This document shows, piece after piece, positions 60,845 through 64,000 of a stretch of 64,000 nucleotides of DNA; position 1 is the stretch's first letter; each line of letters begins with the position of its first letter. The stretch is from Naganishia liquefaciens (Eukaryota > Basidiomycota > Tremellomycetes > Filobasidiales > Filobasidiaceae). The DNA is taken from contig BLZA01000007.1 in the NCBI GenBank assembly GCA_013423385.1, forward strand, positions 310,001 to 374,000, read 5' to 3'. A program made the position numbers and the translations under genes. The notes under the pieces are model-generated. The model saw only the letters and a program-made list of their open reading frames with translations, was not told where the DNA came from and did not search any database.

Positions 60845-62457
60845 GTTGAAGAGAGGGATGCCTTATGTGGCTATTTTGTAGCTCAAAAGTCTGGTTGCTA
60901 GGGATGTGGCGGCGAGGAGCTCGTATATAAATGGTCGTCCGACTTCCTTTGTCATCACGACGCAGCCAAATCTCCTCTGCGGTAACGTTTTGCGTCGATC
61001 ACACGCGTGCGCGGATGATAATTTTCTAGCGACAACCCTGGTGTCTCCGCATTCTCGAGCTATTTCTGCCGCCGGGATAATGCCATCGTTTGTTATGCCG
61101 CTCTTTCCATTGGCGGTGAGCCAGTTATCTCTATTCGAAAGACCGTCTGCGGGGTAGCGAGCTCTACTGATTAGATATGGGGCGATCCAGATTGGGCCGG
61201 TGTATACCACGCTGTGGGGAAGCGCATGCGAGTCTTCACACCCAGATGAGACTATAATTTTATCACCACTCCGCTTCGTTAGGCATCGATTATGGTTGGA
61301 CGACCGAAAAAGCCTGTAGAATTGCTGACCTTTTCCAGCTGCCTTTGCCAGCCTGCTGAAGCCAACTGTAAAGTTGGTATGGCGTTGGGACAGAAAGGGT
61401 GCCAGATCAGAAAGGCTGCGAGACTCTTTGGCAATTGTCGAAGCTAGTGAGCTTGCTAGTGTGCCGGCCTTCTCATTCAATATTTCATCGTTTTATAATC
61501 CGACGCCCACATGCCCTCCTCAATGCACATGAGCAACGCTACTGTGCTGTCCGCTACATTCCTGACTACCTTCAACCGCATTGTCCTCAGCACATCGCCC
61601 GACAGCTACGTTCGTGATCATATATTCGCATCTGTGCGAACGTTGTAGTCTGGTTGCATATTTTGATCAGGTGACCACGGTCACTTTCGACGCCCCATCT
61701 CTCAGGAGTGCAAACCTCGACCGTCGAAGCAAAGAATGCTCAATCTGCCATTTTCGAGTGGAAACAGCATGCATTCATGGATTTCAAGATCTTGAATAGA
61801 TGGTGCAGCGTACCGTGCCATCTCTGAAGCAGCGTCGGCAAGGGGCGACAGGCCTACAAAGTGACGATGGACTGGATACGCCCGTCATGGCGAGATGATT
61901 CGAGAAGAAGATTTCAGGTGGTATGTTTTTGTGTATTGCAATCTTCTGCCAAAGGTGCGTTGGCTTGAGAGGCATATGCGACTGCATGTATTTGTCTGAT
62001 ATCGCGTCTGCCTAGACTTTCAGCTTCCTGACAGCGTAAGGATCACCTGCATCCGGCGAGACGATCCCGGTGCGCCCAGAAGGGTTACCGCGTGCCACGC
62101 GTGACGAATCCAGGGTGCTGTGCAAAGGGTGGAAAGGAGGGCGAGCCAGGAGCGCACACAGCTGATATAGACGACACCTCGACTGTAGGCTCATACTGGT
62201 ATCAGACCCCGCCTCTGCTTCTCTTCCAGAACCGCAGTATCGTCCTTTCGTACGTTTCTTCTCACCATCTCCCCTTGGCGCAACCCACATCCGCAAGCCC
62301 TGCTTCCTCGCACTTTGCATCCTGTTTGCATCCACCTCACCTGATCCGCTGTCTTCAGGATAAGAAGCGCCAGGGCTGACCGCGTTCTCTTTCTCTGCTT
62401 CGTAGGCTATCACCAGTCCACCTCTTCTTCACGAGCCACCGAGTACCATATAACAGT
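60845..62457. other. Gene-poor stretch, 1.6 kb
   Basis: Shared upstream region of CCC1 (-) and the VWA gene (+). Its largest frame (205 codons, - strand, 61480-60863) has no recognisable domain and ends just before CCC1. A second minus-strand frame (62413-62012) lies in the VWA leader. Neither is supported. Confidence 0.5.
60924..60929 (-). promoter_or_regulatory. CCC1: TATA-like element of CCC1
   Basis: TATATA lies about 80 bases upstream of the CCC1 ATG (60844) on the minus strand (TTTATATAC context). Position is the only evidence. Confidence 0.45.
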
Positions 62458-64000
62458 ATGGGTCTCGCAAGTAAGATGGGTATGTAGTGATTCCATCAAC
62501 AGATCAGTCATCGGAGAAGCTCATCATGTATTCTCCACCACAACCTACCCAACCACACTTGAAATACGACTATCCTCACCACGCTTCCCTGATCACACAT
62601 TCCCATGTACATTCTCACGCCGCGACACCCTCCTCGCTCAAACCATTCTACAAAATTGCCGCGCAATATTTGTCCCCCGCCGTATGTACCGTTCCGGGCC
62701 ATCCGACATCGTCAACATCCATCAACTATGCTGGAACTGGTGCACTCCACTTCAATGGCTCAGCTGCTATTCAAGGCGCCCAGGGAGCTTTGAACAGCTA
62801 CGCGACCACGACATCCGCCGCCATGGGTCGACCTGGCGGTGCACCTGGAGGCGCGCCAGGAGCTCTCGGCGCGCCATACGGTGCTCAAGGGGGTGCGTAT
62901 GGTCAGGCACAGACCCAGGGCTACGGCGCTCCTCCTCAGCAAGGCTATGGTCAGCCTGCCCAGCCTTACGGACAGCCGGGGCAGCACATGTCATACCCTG
63001 GGCAACAGCAGGCGGGATATCCCGGGCAGGCTCCGCAAGGCTATCCGGGGCAACAGCAGACAGGATATCCTGGACAGGCACCTCAGGGATACCCTGGGCA
63101 GCAGCAAGGAGGTTATCCAGGGCAAGCGCCTCAAGGATATCCTGGACAGGGTTATCCCTCATCGGGCTCGACGACCGATGTGCGATACCTTATCCAAGTC
63201 CTGTCTCAGACTGTTCAAGATGTAAGTGTCTCTTATGCATTGCTTGCATTTTCCGATCGTCAATCCCTTTTCTTTGCGTCTACAGCAACGCCTCCAAGCG
63301 TTCTATCCGCCACAAGTCCTTGAACAGATCGCCTCGCGAGTTGCCTCCACGGGCGCGCTCGACCGAATTGCCGCGGAATGGCGACTTCCGAAGGAGATTG
63401 CCTTGGATTTGGTCAAGATCTCCTTGTTCGATGTTGTCATCCTGTGCGACGATTCCGGAAGTATGGCCTTTGAGCAGAATGGGGAAAGGATTGAGGATCT
63501 CAAGTTGTGAGTATCGCGCGACAGGCTGCGACCGGAACAATGCCTGAAACTTCATTGCTCCGTGACAGGATTCTGAGTCGAGTAGCCTTTGCCTGCTCCC
63601 TATTCGATCATGACGGAATGTACGTTGATGAGTACCTCTTGTTTCCTCTTTTCTGATTATGTTGTTGGGCAGCAACATCCGGTTCTTGAACTCGCACATT
63701 GATGGAAACCACATCAATTCGGAGCAAGCCGCCATGCAGCTCGTCAGTCAAGTCAAATTCACCGGTAAGGACAGGACACTGCCTGGAGGTTGAAATTTGT
63801 GCTGACATCGCTTCACCCTCGTAGGTCTGACGCCTCTAGGAACCAGCTTGGATCAGAAGATCCTTCAGCCTATGTTACTTGGTCCGGCGCGATCCAACAC
63901 CTTGCAAAAGCCGTTGTTGGTCATCTGCATCACTGACGGAGCTCCCGCCGGTGAACCTGCTGACAAGGGTGAGCTAAGCATCAAAACGCCAAATAACGAA
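62458..64000 (+). CDS. VWA-domain protein with YPGQ repeats (3' end outside window)
   Basis: The first exon is 22 bases (62458-62479: MGLASKM), followed by a 284-base intron whose CAG acceptor at 62763 opens [19 protein letters not shown] Gly/Ala/Pro/Gln-rich region of about 140 residues carries YPGQ repeats. A helical segment comes next ([40 protein letters not shown]), then the VWA domain: [15 protein letters not shown] gives the MIDAS DxSxS, followed by [25 protein letters not shown] (MIDAS Thr) and [18 protein letters not shown] (MIDAS Asp). Fungal proteins of this build (MGLxSKL start) are uncharacterised; the intact MIDAS suggests metal-dependent protein binding in the cytosol. The gene runs out of the window inside an intron that starts near 63969. 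Confidence 0.85.
62992..63163 (+). repeat. YPGQ-type tandem repeat in VWA gene
   Basis: The 172 bases encode seven YPGQ units in alternating long ([13 protein letters not shown]) and short forms. Adjacent DNA copies are highly similar. Confidence 0.85.

Noticed and set aside
60863-61480. 205-codon minus-strand frame upstream of CCC1
   Set aside because: No recognisable domain or composition bias; it covers the probable CCC1 TATA box and leader.

Overview
The window is nuclear DNA from a fungus, most likely a basidiomycete. Gene structure is the main evidence: almost every gene is split by GT-AG introns of about 50-65 bases, often many per gene (10 in the valyl-tRNA synthetase gene), with CTNAC-like branch sites and several micro-exons. 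The content fits: ERG6 (ergosterol), a UBC4-type E2, a Brr6/Brl1 nuclear-envelope protein, a YVC1 vacuolar channel, a NUM1/ApsA cortical anchor and a BIM1-like copper/LPMO-fold surface protein. I cannot fix the class from sequence alone. No tRNA, rRNA, CRISPR array, LTR element or virus-like element was found.

Layout, left to right: end of an unrecognised gene (1-1020); gene-free 1.5 kb; BIM1-like GPI/TM surface protein (+); peroxisomal acyl-CoA thioesterase with C-terminal AKL (-); STRAP-type WD40 (-) divergent from the HAS1 DEAD-box helicase (+); valyl-tRNA synthetase with two in-frame starts (-); HAD phosphatase of the YNL010W type (-) divergent from a GT8-like glycosyltransferase (+); MCMBP homologue (-) divergent from ERG6 (+); Tim17/22-like membrane protein (-) divergent from a G3BP-like NTF2+RRM protein (+); a DUF1766/T5orf172 (GIY-YIG-like) protein (-) divergent from a YeeE/YedE sulfur transporter (+); BUB3 (-) divergent from BRR6/BRL1 (+); UBC4 (+); a small alpha/beta-hydrolase-like protein (+); EXO1 (-) divergent from YVC1 (+); a GDA1/CD39 nucleotidase (+); a decayed rhamnogalacturonan lyase (PL4) gene (-); a very large NUM1-like protein with about 34 repeat modules (-); a CCC1/VIT transporter (-); and the 5' part of a VWA-domain protein (+) cut by the window end.

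The genes are mostly housekeeping and packed in divergent/convergent pairs with 150-600 bases between them. Genes that act together are few. HAS1 and VAS1 serve ribosome making and translation. GDA1 and the GT8-like enzyme are both probable secretory-pathway glycosylation proteins. EXO1, MCMBP and BUB3 act in DNA maintenance and chromosome segregation. YVC1 and CCC1 are vacuolar ion transporters. Genes from about 18.6 to 26.5 kb are visibly richer in G+C, with GCC and GC runs, than those on either side.

The most notable observations are the broken PL4 gene (four disruptions among intact neighbours), the valine-rich repeat array in the NUM1-like protein with its fully open antisense strand, the dual-start VAS1, two GC-AG introns, and several micro-exons. 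No clearly new multi-gene system was found.
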